Of a stretch of DNA of 64,000 nt, positions 9,693 to 18,646 are shown in pieces; position 1 is the stretch's first letter; each line of letters starts with the position of its first letter. Origin of the DNA: Govania unica. Its GTDB lineage: Bacteria > Pseudomonadota > Alphaproteobacteria > Sphingomonadales > Govanellaceae. Where the stretch lies: positions 558,001-622,000 of the forward strand of contig NZ_JANWOI010000002.1 of assembly GCF_027920805.1 (NCBI RefSeq). The letters run 5' to 3'. The translations under genes were made by a program, and so were the position numbers. Under the pieces are notes generated by a model, which worked only from the letters and a program-made list of their open reading frames with translations, was not told the origin of the DNA and did no database searches.

Positions 9693-9725
9693 AAGCCTGC
9701 CATTATAGGAAATGGCAGGCTTTTT
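9693..9725 (+). terminator. Rho-independent terminator after gloA
   Basis: Perfect 12-bp stem (9693-9704 with 9711-9722, aagcctgccatt/aatggcaggctt), a 6-base loop, and a T-run to 9725. Confidence 0.88.
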
Positions 9726-9831
9726 GATGAGCTAATTCTCAATCCCGTTGCGTCCGTCTATGGCCATCAGGGGGGTGGTTTCCTAGCCGTTCTGACGGGC
9801 AAAGACTTTACTTCCTGAGATTTCTGAAGGG

Positions 9832-10287
9832 TCAGTCCGTTATGCGTGTCACGATCCGGACCTCGCCGGTCAGCGTGCGGTGGACCGGGCATTTGTTGGC
9901 GATTTCCAGAAGTTTTTCCCGTTGTTCGTCGGTCAGCGGGCCATCAAGCATGATGATGCGCAGGATGCGATCGATCATGCCGTCTTGTGTTTCGCAGACG
10001 GCGCAATCTTCGGCGTGAATTTTTTCGTGGCGCAGGGTGACCGTGACTTTTTCAAGCGGGATGTCTTTGCCATCCGCATAAAGTCGCAGCGTCATGGAGG
10101 TGCAGGCCCCCAAAGCCGCCATCAACAAATCATAAGGATTGGGGCCAACGCCCGAGCCCCCGGCGGTTATCGGCTCGTCCGCAAGGAAATGAATGTCCGG
10201 ACCGCCCACATGAATGGACTGCACGAACTTTCCGGTTCCAAGTTCATGCACAGTAACGATTTGGGACGCCTCAACGTCATCGGCCAT
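9832..10287 (-). CDS. OsmC-family protein (thiol-dependent peroxidase type)
   Basis: OsmC/Ohr-fold proteins reduce organic hydroperoxides through two Cys residues. Both are present: C62 in [14 protein letters not shown] and C133 in NKCPVHRTL, the positions conserved in the YhfA/OsmC branch; two further Cys occur at 95 and 98. The ATG at 10287 ([10 protein letters not shown]) is preferred over an upstream in-frame start because AAAAGGAAAA lies immediately before it. 151 residues, close to the family norm. Substrate unknown. It converges on gloA across the terminator. Confidence 0.85.
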   Translation of the reverse strand: MADDVEASQIVTVHELGTGKFVQSIHVGGPDIHFLADEPITAGGSGVGPNPYDLLMAALGACTSMTLRLYADGKDIPLEKVTVTLRHEKIHAEDCAVCETQDGMIDRILRIIMLDGPLTDEQREKLLEIANKCPVHRTLTGEVRIVTRITD

Positions 10288-10370
10288 GTCAATTTTCCTT
10301 TTCCCTATCAGGTCAGGAAAAAGACTAAGCCGTGCCGGGGTTAAGCTCAAGCCCGCCTCTACCGATTGGC

Positions 10371-10598
10371 TCAGACGCGAATATCGACCTTGGAATGGCT
10401 ATCACGATGGGCTGACTGATGGGCGGCGGCTTGCTTCTGTGCAACCTGGCGCATGGCGGCGTTGCGTTCCGCTTCCTTGCGTTCCTGAACGGAATCGGCG
10501 GCGGTTTTGCGCGTTTCGGCTTCCGACTCAGCACTGCCACTGCGCCCGCTTGCTGCGGGAGGCGTATAGCTTGTAGAACTGGTACCGCGGATATCCAT
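10371..10598 (-). CDS. Small low-complexity protein of unknown function
   Basis: 75 residues starting [14 protein letters not shown], rich in Ala, Ser, Gln, Glu, Lys and Arg, with no hydrophobic core or signal peptide and a short predicted helix ([20 protein letters not shown]). The ATG has an AAGGAG Shine-Dalgarno at ideal spacing, which is the main reason to believe it is translated. The G+C-rich codon use matches the neighbourhood. It is followed by the OsmC gene 83 bases downstream on the same strand. Function not recognised. Confidence 0.55.
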   Translation of the reverse strand: MDIRGTSSTSYTPPAASGRSGSAESEAETRKTAADSVQERKEAERNAAMRQVAQKQAAAHQSAHRDSHSKVDIRV

Positions 10599-10793
10599 GG
10601 GCAACTCCTTAAGGATGCGTGACGGATGGCAGCAGCTGTCACAGTAAGTGGCAAGAGGTTAATAAATCATTTCATTTTCATTGCAAAACTTAACCGTCGG
10701 CTCGTTTTAACTGCAGGCGCTTTGATCCACTTCAGCGGCCGTGTATGCTGGGCACCTTGGTTTATTATCCGGTGCAGAAGGCGACCTTTGGTT

Positions 10794-12074
10794 ATGATGA
10801 TGCGTGGTTCCCGTTTTTCCGGCCTGTTGCTTTTGTCTGTTCTTGCCGCCTGTGCCAACGAGGGCGGGAAAACAGCCGGTCATGATACTCGTGTTCCCTT
10901 GACCGAACTGGCCGACAAACAAGCCAAGTTCGACGCCGAGGCGCGTCTGAAGGCGCAGGAACGGGCCAGGGACTTCGATGCTGATGCCATGGTCAGCGTG
11001 GCCGACAAGATGCGGGTTGGCGGCAATTATGTGGCCGCCTTGCAGCTTTATCAGCAGGCTCGCGATCGTGAGCCGGATCATCTTGGCGCCATGATGGGGC
11101 AGGCGGAAACATTCCTCGTCATCGGTGCGGCGGAGGAGGCGGAGCGGCGCTATCGCGAGGTGCTAGACCTTATTGGCCGCAAGGGTGACAAGAGCGGCAA
11201 TCTTGGGGTGGCTGCGGCCGGTGTGGCGCGGGCGCTCATGCGGCAGAACCGGGCAGGGGAGGCTTTGCCCTTTTTCGATCAGGCTATCGCCGCAGGGGCG
11301 GCCAATGCGGAATTTTTCAATTATTACGGTGTGACCCTGGACCTGTTGGGTCGTCATGATGAGGCTCAGTTGCAATATGGCAAGGGACTGGATCTGAACC
11401 GCGACGATGCTGCCCTGACCAATAACCTCGCGCTGTCGTTCGCACTGTCTGAACATTACGATACAGCTGTGCGGTTGTTGAGCGCGGTGGTGACGGCTCA
11501 TCCGGAGGCGGCGGCAGCGCGGAAAAATCTTGCTCTAGTCTATGGGCTATCGGGCGATATGACCGCTGCGGCTGGATTGGCCGGGGCCAATCAGAAGCCG
11601 GCGGAGGCCGAAGCGCAGATCCGCTCTATTCGCCAAATCGCCGCCCTGTCCCCGGAGCTGCGGGCGCGGGCCATTTTTATCGGGCTTGATGATCTGCCGA
11701 AGCCGGTGCCGGTCCAACCGCCGGTGTCGTCGGGGGCGGCTGAGGCCCCTCTTTCTCCGGCTCCGGCGGCGACTTTGCTGGTTCAGACACCGGAAGCACG
11801 CAAGACCGTCCCTGAAAAATCTGTGTCATCCGTGGCGGTGCAGGTTGGGGCCTATCCCACCATGGCCGAGGCGGAACGCGGCTGGGGCAAAAGCAAGAAA
11901 GCCGCCGCTGCGTTCCTGGAAGGGGGCAGTCCGGTTTATTGGCAGGCGGATGATCTGGTGCGGGTGCTGTTGCCCATGGCTGAAGGTTGGGGGCAGGCCA
12001 AGACGCTTTGTGACAGCCTGAGTGCCGCCGGGGTGGCCTGCATGGCACGCCGCATGCCCGATCTTGCCAAGTGA
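10794..12074 (+). CDS. TPR lipoprotein with C-terminal SPOR domain
   Basis: Begins with a lipoprotein signal peptide (MMMRGSRFSG, then LLLLSVLAAC with Cys20 as the lipidated residue). Tetratricopeptide-like repeats follow over about residues 65-270 (AALQLYQQARDREPDHLGAMMGQ, YYGVTLDLLGRHDEAQLQYGKG). A Pro/Ala linker leads to a SPOR-like domain (VAVQVGAYPTMAEAERGWGK to the end), a fold that binds denuded peptidoglycan. It probably sits at the envelope, with a role in cell-wall or division-site scaffolding inferred. Reading frame is open further upstream (to 10626), but the lipobox decides the start; 10797 and 10800 are equally possible ATGs. Confidence 0.8.
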   Translation: MMMRGSRFSGLLLLSVLAACANEGGKTAGHDTRVPLTELADKQAKFDAEARLKAQERARDFDADAMVSVADKMRVGGNYVAALQLYQQARDREPDHLGAMMGQAETFLVIGAAEEAERRYREVLDLIGRKGDKSGNLGVAAAGVARALMRQNRAGEALPFFDQAIAAGAANAEFFNYYGVTLDLLGRHDEAQLQYGKGLDLNRDDAALTNNLALSFALSEHYDTAVRLLSAVVTAHPEAAAARKNLALVYGLSGDMTAAAGLAGANQKPAEAEAQIRSIRQIAALSPELRARAIFIGLDDLPKPVPVQPPVSSGAAEAPLSPAPAATLLVQTPEARKTVPEKSVSSVAVQVGAYPTMAEAERGWGKSKKAAAAFLEGGSPVYWQADDLVRVLLPMAEGWGQAKTLCDSLSAAGVACMARRMPDLAK

Positions 12075-12155
12075 GCCTCTGCTAAAAGGTTTTCAAATGT
12101 CCTGGAGCGGCCTATAACGGCGGGCAGTTCCAGCCAAACTGCACGAGGTGATTCC

Positions 12156-12476
12156 GTGACCAGCCAGACCGTTTCCCGACCCCAAGCGGTAGCCTGCGAA
12201 ACCATGATCGATGTGCGCCGGGAAATCGACCGCATCGACCGGGCCATGGTGACCCTGATTGCCGAACGTGAAAATTATATTCAGCAGGCCGGTCACATCA
12301 AACAGTCCCGTGATACCGTTCGCGACGAAGCACGTATTCAGGATGTGCTTGATAAGGTGACGGTGACGGCGCAGGCAACCGGGGCCAATCCGGATCTCGT
12401 GACCACGGTGTACCGCACCATGATGGAATGGTGCATCGCTTATGAGTTCACGGTGTTTGACGCCAAGGGAGAATAG
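12156..12476 (+). CDS. AroQ-type chorismate mutase
   Basis: Rearranges chorismate to prephenate for Phe/Tyr synthesis. All-helical AroQ domain: DVRREIDRIDRAMVTLIAER (residues about 20-39) gives the Arg pair and the first long helix, followed by KQSRDTVRDEARIQDVL with its Lys/Arg/Glu set and a third helix ending MMEWCIAYEF. 106 residues, monofunctional. Starts at GTG with GAGGTG a few bases upstream. It could belong to the PchB-like salicylate subgroup by sequence alone, but no siderophore genes are nearby, so the housekeeping role is preferred. Confidence 0.87.
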   Translation: MTSQTVSRPQAVACETMIDVRREIDRIDRAMVTLIAERENYIQQAGHIKQSRDTVRDEARIQDVLDKVTVTAQATGANPDLVTTVYRTMMEWCIAYEFTVFDAKGE

Positions 12477-12503
12477 CTTCTTCTAGAAAATCCTGATTTC
12501 AGT

Positions 12504-12534
12504 ATGGCCGGCCATTTTGGGGTCGGCCATTTTT
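12504..12534 (+). terminator. Terminator after chorismate mutase
   Basis: Stem atggccg (12504-12510) with cggccat (12524-12530) followed by five Ts. The 5' arm is itself part of a self-complementary 12-mer (atggccggccat), so alternative folding is possible. Confidence 0.7.
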
Positions 12535-12538
12535 GCAA

Positions 12539-12566
12539 AACCGGTCTCCAAGAGGCCGGTTTTTTT
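12539..12566 (+). terminator. Second tandem terminator before the AT-rich orphan gene
   Basis: Nine-pair stem 12539-12547 with 12553-12561 (aaccggtct/aggccggtt, one G-T pair), loop ccaag, and a T-run 12560-12566. Together with the preceding hairpin it insulates the next gene from upstream transcription. Confidence 0.82.
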
Positions 12567-12671
12567 CTGTTTCGGGCCTTTCACATATACCTCGGTTGCC
12601 CGTCCTTATTTGTGTGACGCAAAAAATGCCACGCAAAAGTTTGATGGACTTAATTTTCGAGGAGAGATTAG

Positions 12672-15600
12672 ATGTTTAGCGAAACTTCGAAGGAAAGCTG
12701 GAGCAAGGACCAAGAGAAAATTCTAATCCTTGGGATACTTGATTTAGTGAAACAGTCTGATGCAGGAGTGGTTTTTGAAAATAATTTCTTTGGATGGTTT
12801 GATTTATTAGAACCTGATGTAAAAAAACTTGAAGATCTCTTCTTAAAAGAGATTAAATATATTTCAGTTGAGTATCATGATTTTTTGCTTCTTATCAAGG
12901 AAGGCACAAATGATCATGAGAAAGTAAAAAAAGAAATCATTGATTGGCTATCTTCGCGGATAGACGGAAATTCTCAATTTGTAGAAACCACATTATCGAA
13001 TGAATTCAGCGATCTTACATTTAATGATCTGTCGTTTGAAAACCGTATAGTTTTTTATCCTATGAATTCACAGAGCGGCTACATGCCTGGACTAAGTAAA
13101 GATGTCAATGAAAAAATATTGTCGCAGTTTAAGGACTGTGAAAGCCCGCTTCAAAAATATATCGGAGCTTTAATTGATGTTCTTAGAAGTGATATTGAAA
13201 AATTTGATCATAATTCAACTCGGCTGTTAATAAATCAAGAAAATCGGGACGGTTTTGATACACTGATTAATTCAAAAAAGAGTTCCTTCATAACTGCTTA
13301 TAATAATTCTCATGACATTGAAATAAGAAAATCCAAAAATGTTCAGGATGTCAAAGTCGAACTCATCACATGGCTTTCGGGCGTTAAAACAAAGGCTGAT
13401 GCGATTTTTTCAACACAGATACAGGATTGTATCGATATTCTGCGGACCTTGCTGAATAGATTAGCACCCGAAGATAGGACGGATCTCAGCTTCGATAAGC
13501 TTCTAGGTCTCCTGCCGTCGAAACAATGTCAAAAATTCTATGATCTGAATGCAGGTCAGGCTAAAGGATTTATTGAAGGATTTATCAAAATTGTTAGTGA
13601 GGCTGGCATAATTGATGTTGCTTATGTCAAGTCTGCGCTGCTCAAGGATTTAAATTCCTGGATTCTGAAGAATTATAATAGTGATGAATATAAGAGAACA
13701 GTTGCAAATTCTGTTTGTAGTTCAATTAATGGTATGAAAATTATAGAACTAGAAGATCTTAATTTTTATAAAATATTTAGTACAGTAGGAAATTATTCTG
13801 AAGTTGTATTAAATTATTTAGATATTGATGTTGTTGATTTTGAAAATTACTATAATTCTGCTTTGCATAATCTCAGCAAGCCTCGCTACCCTAAAGAATC
13901 CATGGAAAAAATTCTCACATCTCTCCTGGATTTAGTTTTGACGGCAGATAAAGATTTTCCTGAAAATGGTAAGGCAAAATACAAGAAGAAGCCAGTCTGC
14001 ACTCTCGACAGCCTTTTCTATGAAATTTGCAAATATGATGCTTTTGCAGATTTGTTAAATGGAAAATTACAACGACTAGATCCTGTCATTCAGGAGTCGG
14101 GTTGCCAGTGGCGTGTTCCATTCGTTCTGGATTTGCATGAACTTTTGGTAAAAAGCTGTGCAACTATCCCCGTCGCAAAATTTTGGATTGAAGAATATAC
14201 AGAAAAGCGAAAAATTTGTTTTGATATGCTGAAATTCCTCAAAAATTATGATGTTTTGCGCCTAATTATGGCTACTTTAGAGAGTTACAAAAAAGATAAA
14301 ACGGTCGGTAAAGAATTAATTTTATCTGATAAAATATTGGATTTCTTAGATTCCAACCGTCATTTTAGTGAGATTAATGATTCAGAATACGATAAAAAAA
14401 CTTTCTGGATTAAAAATCCTGAAAAAATTATTCAACTAATTGAAGTAAATTCTAATAAGAATATTTCAATTTTATTTGAAGTGATTGATAATCTCAAGGA
14501 ATATGCCGTAGGTTTTATATTTCTTATCAATCTTTTAGAAAAGGATATGAAGAAATTTGATAGTATAGTAGATGGTTCCAAGATAGAATACAAAAAATCA
14601 AAGAATGGTAAGGAGAACTTAAAGCACTCCTTTGACTCTTTAAAGTATTTGACTCTGTGTAAGGTATATACGGTCAATCGAATTCGTCGAATGGACACTT
14701 TCGGATTGTCAGGCGTGCGGATTGATCTAAAGATGCCGTTGACCGGCAAAAATGATGGTGAATATACACAAATACTTGCCAGAAGCAGCCGCAAATACAT
14801 GTTCCACGTTGCAACCTGTGTAGCAAAGGCTGATGAGCCTCTGGCCAACGAGGAATTCCTGCGCATCTCCGACGTTAATAAGAATTTGATCCTCTCCAAC
14901 AAGGTCGGAACGTTCCAGAATAGTACGTCCTTTTCCACCCATGTCTTTTATGGACCGCTGTGTATGATACTCACGTATCAGAGCATCAAGAAACAGCCCA
15001 TCCTTATTGATATTCGCCGCCTTGAATGCGAAGTGATAAACGACGTTCTTCTTTACATCAATCCAAAGACCGGAAAAACATACAAAAACGCCAGGTACTC
15101 CTTGAACGGGGCGGCTTTGCTATATTTTGAACCAGATGATGCAGGGAATTTCATATATTACCCCGAGCCGACGTTGGAACAGAGACGTAAAGTTGGCATG
15201 TATGTGGAATGTTACAGCATCTATCGGAAGGATATTGCCGAGAATGCCACAGGCGAACTGGCAATAGTTAGTCCGGAAAAGTTTTCTGACTATATCGATG
15301 TCGTAAAAAGCTCTTGGATCGTTGATTGGGTTCTCTTTGGGGCATGCCAGCATGACGAATTCCCATATCCACTTTGCTGGCTAGAGGAACCACAGGAAGG
15401 TAAAAAATCCAAACGCACGCGTTTAGAAAAAGCAAAACCGGATAATGTTGTCGTTGCGGATAGAAATATTCAAAACCTTTATTTCGAAATGCATAATAAG
15501 GTCGAAATTGGTGAAATAACTTGTGGTTCGCTTCTGAAGTCATCGGGTAAACTTTTGGGCACTACGACTGAGGATACCCATCTTTGGCGTGAACGCTTGA

Positions 15601-15842
15601 TGTTCCAGGAATTGGTCAAATTATTCGGCATCAAAAGCACAGCTTACAAAGATTACTCATCAGATCGCAGCAATGGTTACCGCAGTGATGAGCCGGTCGT
15701 TTTTGGGCCAATCCATATCTATGGCTCAACCTATGAGCACAAGATCAAGGAAATCGAGGCGCTGCTGAAGAAGAATGAGAGGGAGCCGATCAAGGTTGAG
15801 CGTCTGATGGATCCCAAGGACGAAGAAGATCTGGATCTATAA
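12672..15842 (+). CDS. Large AT-rich orphan protein, function unknown (1056 residues)
   Basis: I do not recognise this protein. It is predicted soluble: no signal peptide, no clear transmembrane helix, no Walker A, HExxH, PD-(D/E)xK or helicase motif that I can see. Residues 1 to about 660 are Lys/Asn/Ile/Asp-rich and helical, with a loosely repeated unit (V-K-x-E-[IL]-I-x-W-L-S at 85-94 and 227-236, weaker at 319-330), each followed 29-44 residues on by a [DE]-L-x-F segment. From about residue 667 (RIRRMDTFGLSG) the composition becomes more ordinary, with beta-rich, Cys/Trp/Tyr-containing sequence to an acidic tail. Hand counts: 12 of 60 G+C at 13741-13800, 28 of 60 at 15721-15780, against 46 of 60 in the next gene (16081-16140). 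Strong GAGGAGAG Shine-Dalgarno. Bounded by terminators on both sides; no partner gene. Likely horizontally acquired. Confidence 0.8.
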   Translation: MFSETSKESWSKDQEKILILGILDLVKQSDAGVVFENNFFGWFDLLEPDVKKLEDLFLKEIKYISVEYHDFLLLIKEGTNDHEKVKKEIIDWLSSRIDGNSQFVETTLSNEFSDLTFNDLSFENRIVFYPMNSQSGYMPGLSKDVNEKILSQFKDCESPLQKYIGALIDVLRSDIEKFDHNSTRLLINQENRDGFDTLINSKKSSFITAYNNSHDIEIRKSKNVQDVKVELITWLSGVKTKADAIFSTQIQDCIDILRTLLNRLAPEDRTDLSFDKLLGLLPSKQCQKFYDLNAGQAKGFIEGFIKIVSEAGIIDVAYVKSALLKDLNSWILKNYNSDEYKRTVANSVCSSINGMKIIELEDLNFYKIFSTVGNYSEVVLNYLDIDVVDFENYYNSALHNLSKPRYPKESMEKILTSLLDLVLTADKDFPENGKAKYKKKPVCTLDSLFYEICKYDAFADLLNGKLQRLDPVIQESGCQWRVPFVLDLHELLVKSCATIPVAKFWIEEYTEKRKICFDMLKFLKNYDVLRLIMATLESYKKDKTVGKELILSDKILDFLDSNRHFSEINDSEYDKKTFWIKNPEKIIQLIEVNSNKNISILFEVIDNLKEYAVGFIFLINLLEKDMKKFDSIVDGSKIEYKKSKNGKENLKHSFDSLKYLTLCKVYTVNRIRRMDTFGLSGVRIDLKMPLTGKNDGEYTQILARSSRKYMFHVATCVAKADEPLANEEFLRISDVNKNLILSNKVGTFQNSTSFSTHVFYGPLCMILTYQSIKKQPILIDIRRLECEVINDVLLYINPKTGKTYKNARYSLNGAALLYFEPDDAGNFIYYPEPTLEQRRKVGMYVECYSIYRKDIAENATGELAIVSPEKFSDYIDVVKSSWIVDWVLFGACQHDEFPYPLCWLEEPQEGKKSKRTRLEKAKPDNVVVADRNIQNLYFEMHNKVEIGEITCGSLLKSSGKLLGTTTEDTHLWRERLMFQELVKLFGIKSTAYKDYSSDRSNGYRSDEPVVFGPIHIYGSTYEHKIKEIEALLKKNEREPIKVERLMDPKDEEDLDL

Positions 15843-15860
15843 TCAGTTCTCGCGTTATTT

Positions 15861-15890
15861 ACCCCCGGCCTGATCAGGCCGGGGGTTTTT
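15861..15890 (+). terminator. Strong terminator after the orphan gene
   Basis: Perfectly self-complementary 24-mer (15862-15873 with 15874-15885, cccccggcctga/tcaggccggggg) followed by TTTTT. The stem is host-like in composition although the gene before it is AT-rich. Confidence 0.9.
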
Positions 15891-15940
15891 CTTTCTGGCA
15901 TGCGATACTCGTGAAACTTGAATAAAAATCAGGGGGCGAT

Positions 15941-17155
15941 ATGGGCTTTGGGATGGGGGCGAAAAGCGTATACAGGCGCATCCCACGCGGGATCTGGGTG
16001 TTGGGGTTCGTCAGCATGCTGATGGATATTTCCTCGGAAATGATCCACAGCCTGTTGCCTTTGTTCATGGTCGGGGCTTTGGGGGCCAGCGCGCTGCTTG
16101 TGGGGCTGGTGGAGGGGCTGGCCGAGGCGACGGCGCTGATCGTCAAGCTGTTCTCAGGCGTACTGAGTGATTATCTTGGACGACGCAAGGGGCTGGTTCT
16201 GGGGGGATATAGTCTCGGGGCCTTGAGTAAGCCGCTGTTTGCCTTGGCCTCCACCATGGGTTTTGTGGTGACGGCGCGGCTTTTAGATCGGGTGGGGAAG
16301 GGCATTCGCGGCGCACCGCGCGATGCGCTTGTGGCCGACATGGCTCCGCTTGAACTGCGCGGGGCGGCGTTCGGTTTGCGTCAGTCATTGGACACCGTCG
16401 GGGCATTTGTGGGGCCGCTGGTGGCGGTTGGGCTCATGCTGCTGTGGGCCAATGATTTCCGGGCGGTTTTCTGGGTGGCGGTCATTCCTGCTTTGATGGC
16501 GGTGATCCTGATCATCTTTGCCGTGCATGAGCCCAAAAAGCGGGAACAGCCAACGGCAAAGCGCGAAAATCCCGTAAGTTTTTCAAATCTGCGGCGTCTG
16601 AGCCCGGCCTACTGGCATGTGGTTGCGATTGGCGCGATCTTTACCCTGGCGCGGTTCAGTGAGGCCTTTCTCGTGCTGCGCGCTGCGGACAGCGGGGTTT
16701 CAGTAGCGTTGGTGCCGCTTGTCATGGTGGCGATGAATCTGGTCTATGCGCTGACAGCTTATCCGTTCGGGCATTTATCTGATCGCATGGATCACGGGCA
16801 CATGTTGGCATTGGGTCTTGGTGTTTTGATTGCCGCTGATCTTGTGTTGATGGTCAGCCATCATCCCGCTGTTCTGCTGCTCGGTGTGGCGCTTTGGGGC
16901 GTACATATGGGCATGACACAGGGGTTGCTGGCCCGCATGGTGTCCGATGTGGCCAGTGCAGATCTGCGGGGCACCGCTTATGGGTTTTTCAATCTGATGA
17001 GTGGTCTGGCCCTGCTGGTCGCGAGCGTGGTGGCCGGGCTTATCTGGGATATTTGGGGGGCGGCGGCGACTTTTGCGACGGGGGCGGGGTTTTGCGTGCT
17101 GGCGCTGTTGGCCTTGGGCTTGCCCTTTGGTGGAACGAAAAAACCCCGGCCTTGA
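15941..17155 (+). CDS. Major facilitator superfamily transporter
   Basis: 404 residues with about 12 hydrophobic helices and the MFS inter-helix 2-3 loop motif as GVLSDYLGRRKGLVLGGY (near residue 75), plus a motif-like GKGIRGAPRDALVADMAP after helix 4. A short charged central loop (HEPKKREQPTAKREN, about residues 195-210) separates the two six-helix halves. Substrate cannot be told from sequence. Its stop codon lies in the loop of a bidirectional terminator shared with gltA. G+C-rich like the chromosome, so it is not part of the foreign-looking gene next to it. Confidence 0.88.
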   Translation: MGFGMGAKSVYRRIPRGIWVLGFVSMLMDISSEMIHSLLPLFMVGALGASALLVGLVEGLAEATALIVKLFSGVLSDYLGRRKGLVLGGYSLGALSKPLFALASTMGFVVTARLLDRVGKGIRGAPRDALVADMAPLELRGAAFGLRQSLDTVGAFVGPLVAVGLMLLWANDFRAVFWVAVIPALMAVILIIFAVHEPKKREQPTAKRENPVSFSNLRRLSPAYWHVVAIGAIFTLARFSEAFLVLRAADSGVSVALVPLVMVAMNLVYALTAYPFGHLSDRMDHGHMLALGLGVLIAADLVLMVSHHPAVLLLGVALWGVHMGMTQGLLARMVSDVASADLRGTAYGFFNLMSGLALLVASVVAGLIWDIWGAAATFATGAGFCVLALLALGLPFGGTKKPRP

Positions 17156-17168
17156 GAGCCGGGGTTTT
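17140..17168. terminator. Bidirectional terminator between MFS gene and gltA
   Basis: Perfect 11-bp stem aaaaccccggc (17140-17150) with gccggggtttt (17158-17168), loop of 7 bases that includes the MFS stop codon. The A-run on one side and T-run on the other suit termination from both convergent genes. Confidence 0.88.
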
Positions 17169-17189
17169 AATCATCACATCAGGACAAGC

Positions 17190-18509
17190 TTAGCTGCGTT
17201 TGTCGATGCTTTGGAAATCGCGGCTGGTGTCACCGCTGTAAAGCTGACGCGGGCGGCCGATTTTCTGGGTCGGGTCCTCGATCATTTCGCCCCACTGCGC
17301 GATCCAGCCGACGGTGCGGGCCAGGGCGAAGATGGCGGTGAAGAGGCTGGTCGGGAAACCCATGGCGCTCAGAATGATGCCCGAATAGAAATCGACGTTC
17401 GGGTAGAGCTTTTTCGAGATGAAATATTCGTCCTCAAGGGCGATTTTTTCAAGCTGCATGGCCACCTGGAACAGCGGGCTGTCCTTGGCGCCGAGTTCTT
17501 CGAGCACTTCATGGGCGGTCTGGCGCATGACGGTCGCGCGCGGGTCAAAGTTCTTATAGACGCGGTGACCGAAGCCCATCAGACGGAAGCTGTCTTTCGG
17601 GTCCTTGGCGCGGGCGATGAACTCTGGAATGCGGTCGGGGGTGCCGATTTCCTCAAGCATGCGCAGGCAGGCTTCGTTGGCGCCGCCATGAGCCGGGCCC
17701 CAGAGCGAGGCAATACCAGCCGCGATGCAGGCGAACGGATTGGCGCCCGACGACCCGGCAAGACGCACGGTCGAGGTCGAGGCGTTCTGTTCATGGTCGG
17801 CATGAAGGATCAGGATGCGATCCATGGCGCGCGACAGCACCGGGTTGGCTTTCCACGGCTCGCACTGCGGCACGCCGAAGGTCATATACAGGAAGTTTTC
17901 GGCATAACCGAGATCGTTGCGCGGATAAACGAACGGCTGGCCGACCGAATATTTATAAGCCATGGCGGCGATCGTCGGCATCTTGGCGATCAGCCGGTAG
18001 GAGGCGATCATGCGCTGATACGGATCGTTGATATCGGTCGAGTCATGATAAAAAGCTGACAGCGCGCCAACCACACCCACAAGCACAGCCATGGGGTGAG
18101 AGTCGCGACGGAACCCATTGAAGAAGCTCTTCAATTGTTCGTTCACCATGGTGTGGTGCGTAATGTCGCTTTCGAATTTGGTTTTTTGACCAGCAGTCGG
18201 CAATTCACCGTTCAGCAGAAGATAACAGACTTCAAGGAAGTCACTTTTTTCCGCGAGCTGCTGGATCGGATAGCCGCGATGCAAAAGAATGCCTTGGTCG
18301 CCATCGATATAGGTGATGGTGGAATTGCAGCTTGCCGTCGACGTAAACCCCGGATCAAAGGTGAACATGCCAGTTTGCGCATAGAGGGTACGGATATCAA
18401 TGACTTCGGGTCCGACTGACCCTTCAAAGACCGGAAGTTCTATTGTTTTTCCGCCAACGGTCAGGGTGGCGGTTTCTTTTGCGGGCGTCATTTTGCCGGT
18501 GGTTGTCAT
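17190..18509 (-). CDS. gltA: Citrate synthase
   Basis: Condenses acetyl-CoA and oxaloacetate, the entry step of the TCA cycle. The catalytic triad aligns with the hexameric type II bacterial enzyme: H274 (GPAHGG), H315 ([10 protein letters not shown]) and D373 (PNVDFYSG). 439 residues is typical. The ATG at 18509 (MTTTGKM) is chosen because AAGGAGCGCAG lies immediately upstream; an in-frame start at 18560 lacks such a site. It follows gltX on the same strand after a 137-base gap. It uses the acetyl-CoA made by the pdh genes at 38-44 kb. Confidence 0.96.
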   Translation of the reverse strand: MTTTGKMTPAKETATLTVGGKTIELPVFEGSVGPEVIDIRTLYAQTGMFTFDPGFTSTASCNSTITYIDGDQGILLHRGYPIQQLAEKSDFLEVCYLLLNGELPTAGQKTKFESDITHHTMVNEQLKSFFNGFRRDSHPMAVLVGVVGALSAFYHDSTDINDPYQRMIASYRLIAKMPTIAAMAYKYSVGQPFVYPRNDLGYAENFLYMTFGVPQCEPWKANPVLSRAMDRILILHADHEQNASTSTVRLAGSSGANPFACIAAGIASLWGPAHGGANEACLRMLEEIGTPDRIPEFIARAKDPKDSFRLMGFGHRVYKNFDPRATVMRQTAHEVLEELGAKDSPLFQVAMQLEKIALEDEYFISKKLYPNVDFYSGIILSAMGFPTSLFTAIFALARTVGWIAQWGEMIEDPTQKIGRPRQLYSGDTSRDFQSIDKRS

Positions 18510-18646
18510 CTGCGCTCCTTTTTGGTTTTCGTAGAGGCTTCTTTCAGCGGGCTCGGGCAATTTGGTCTAACGCCTTTGCCGAATAGGGTCGTGACTGTGG
18601 ACTTTCTTATAACGTTCGATGACCAGGATGAACAGTCTTGCTGTCG

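Noticed and set aside
12596-12630. Candidate sigma70 promoter (TTGCCC as -35) for the orphan gene
   Set aside because: No acceptable -10 hexamer lies at 16-18 bases spacing.
12477-15940. Orphan gene considered as part of a prophage or integrative element
   Set aside because: No integrase, transposase, tRNA target or flanking direct repeat could be seen on either side.
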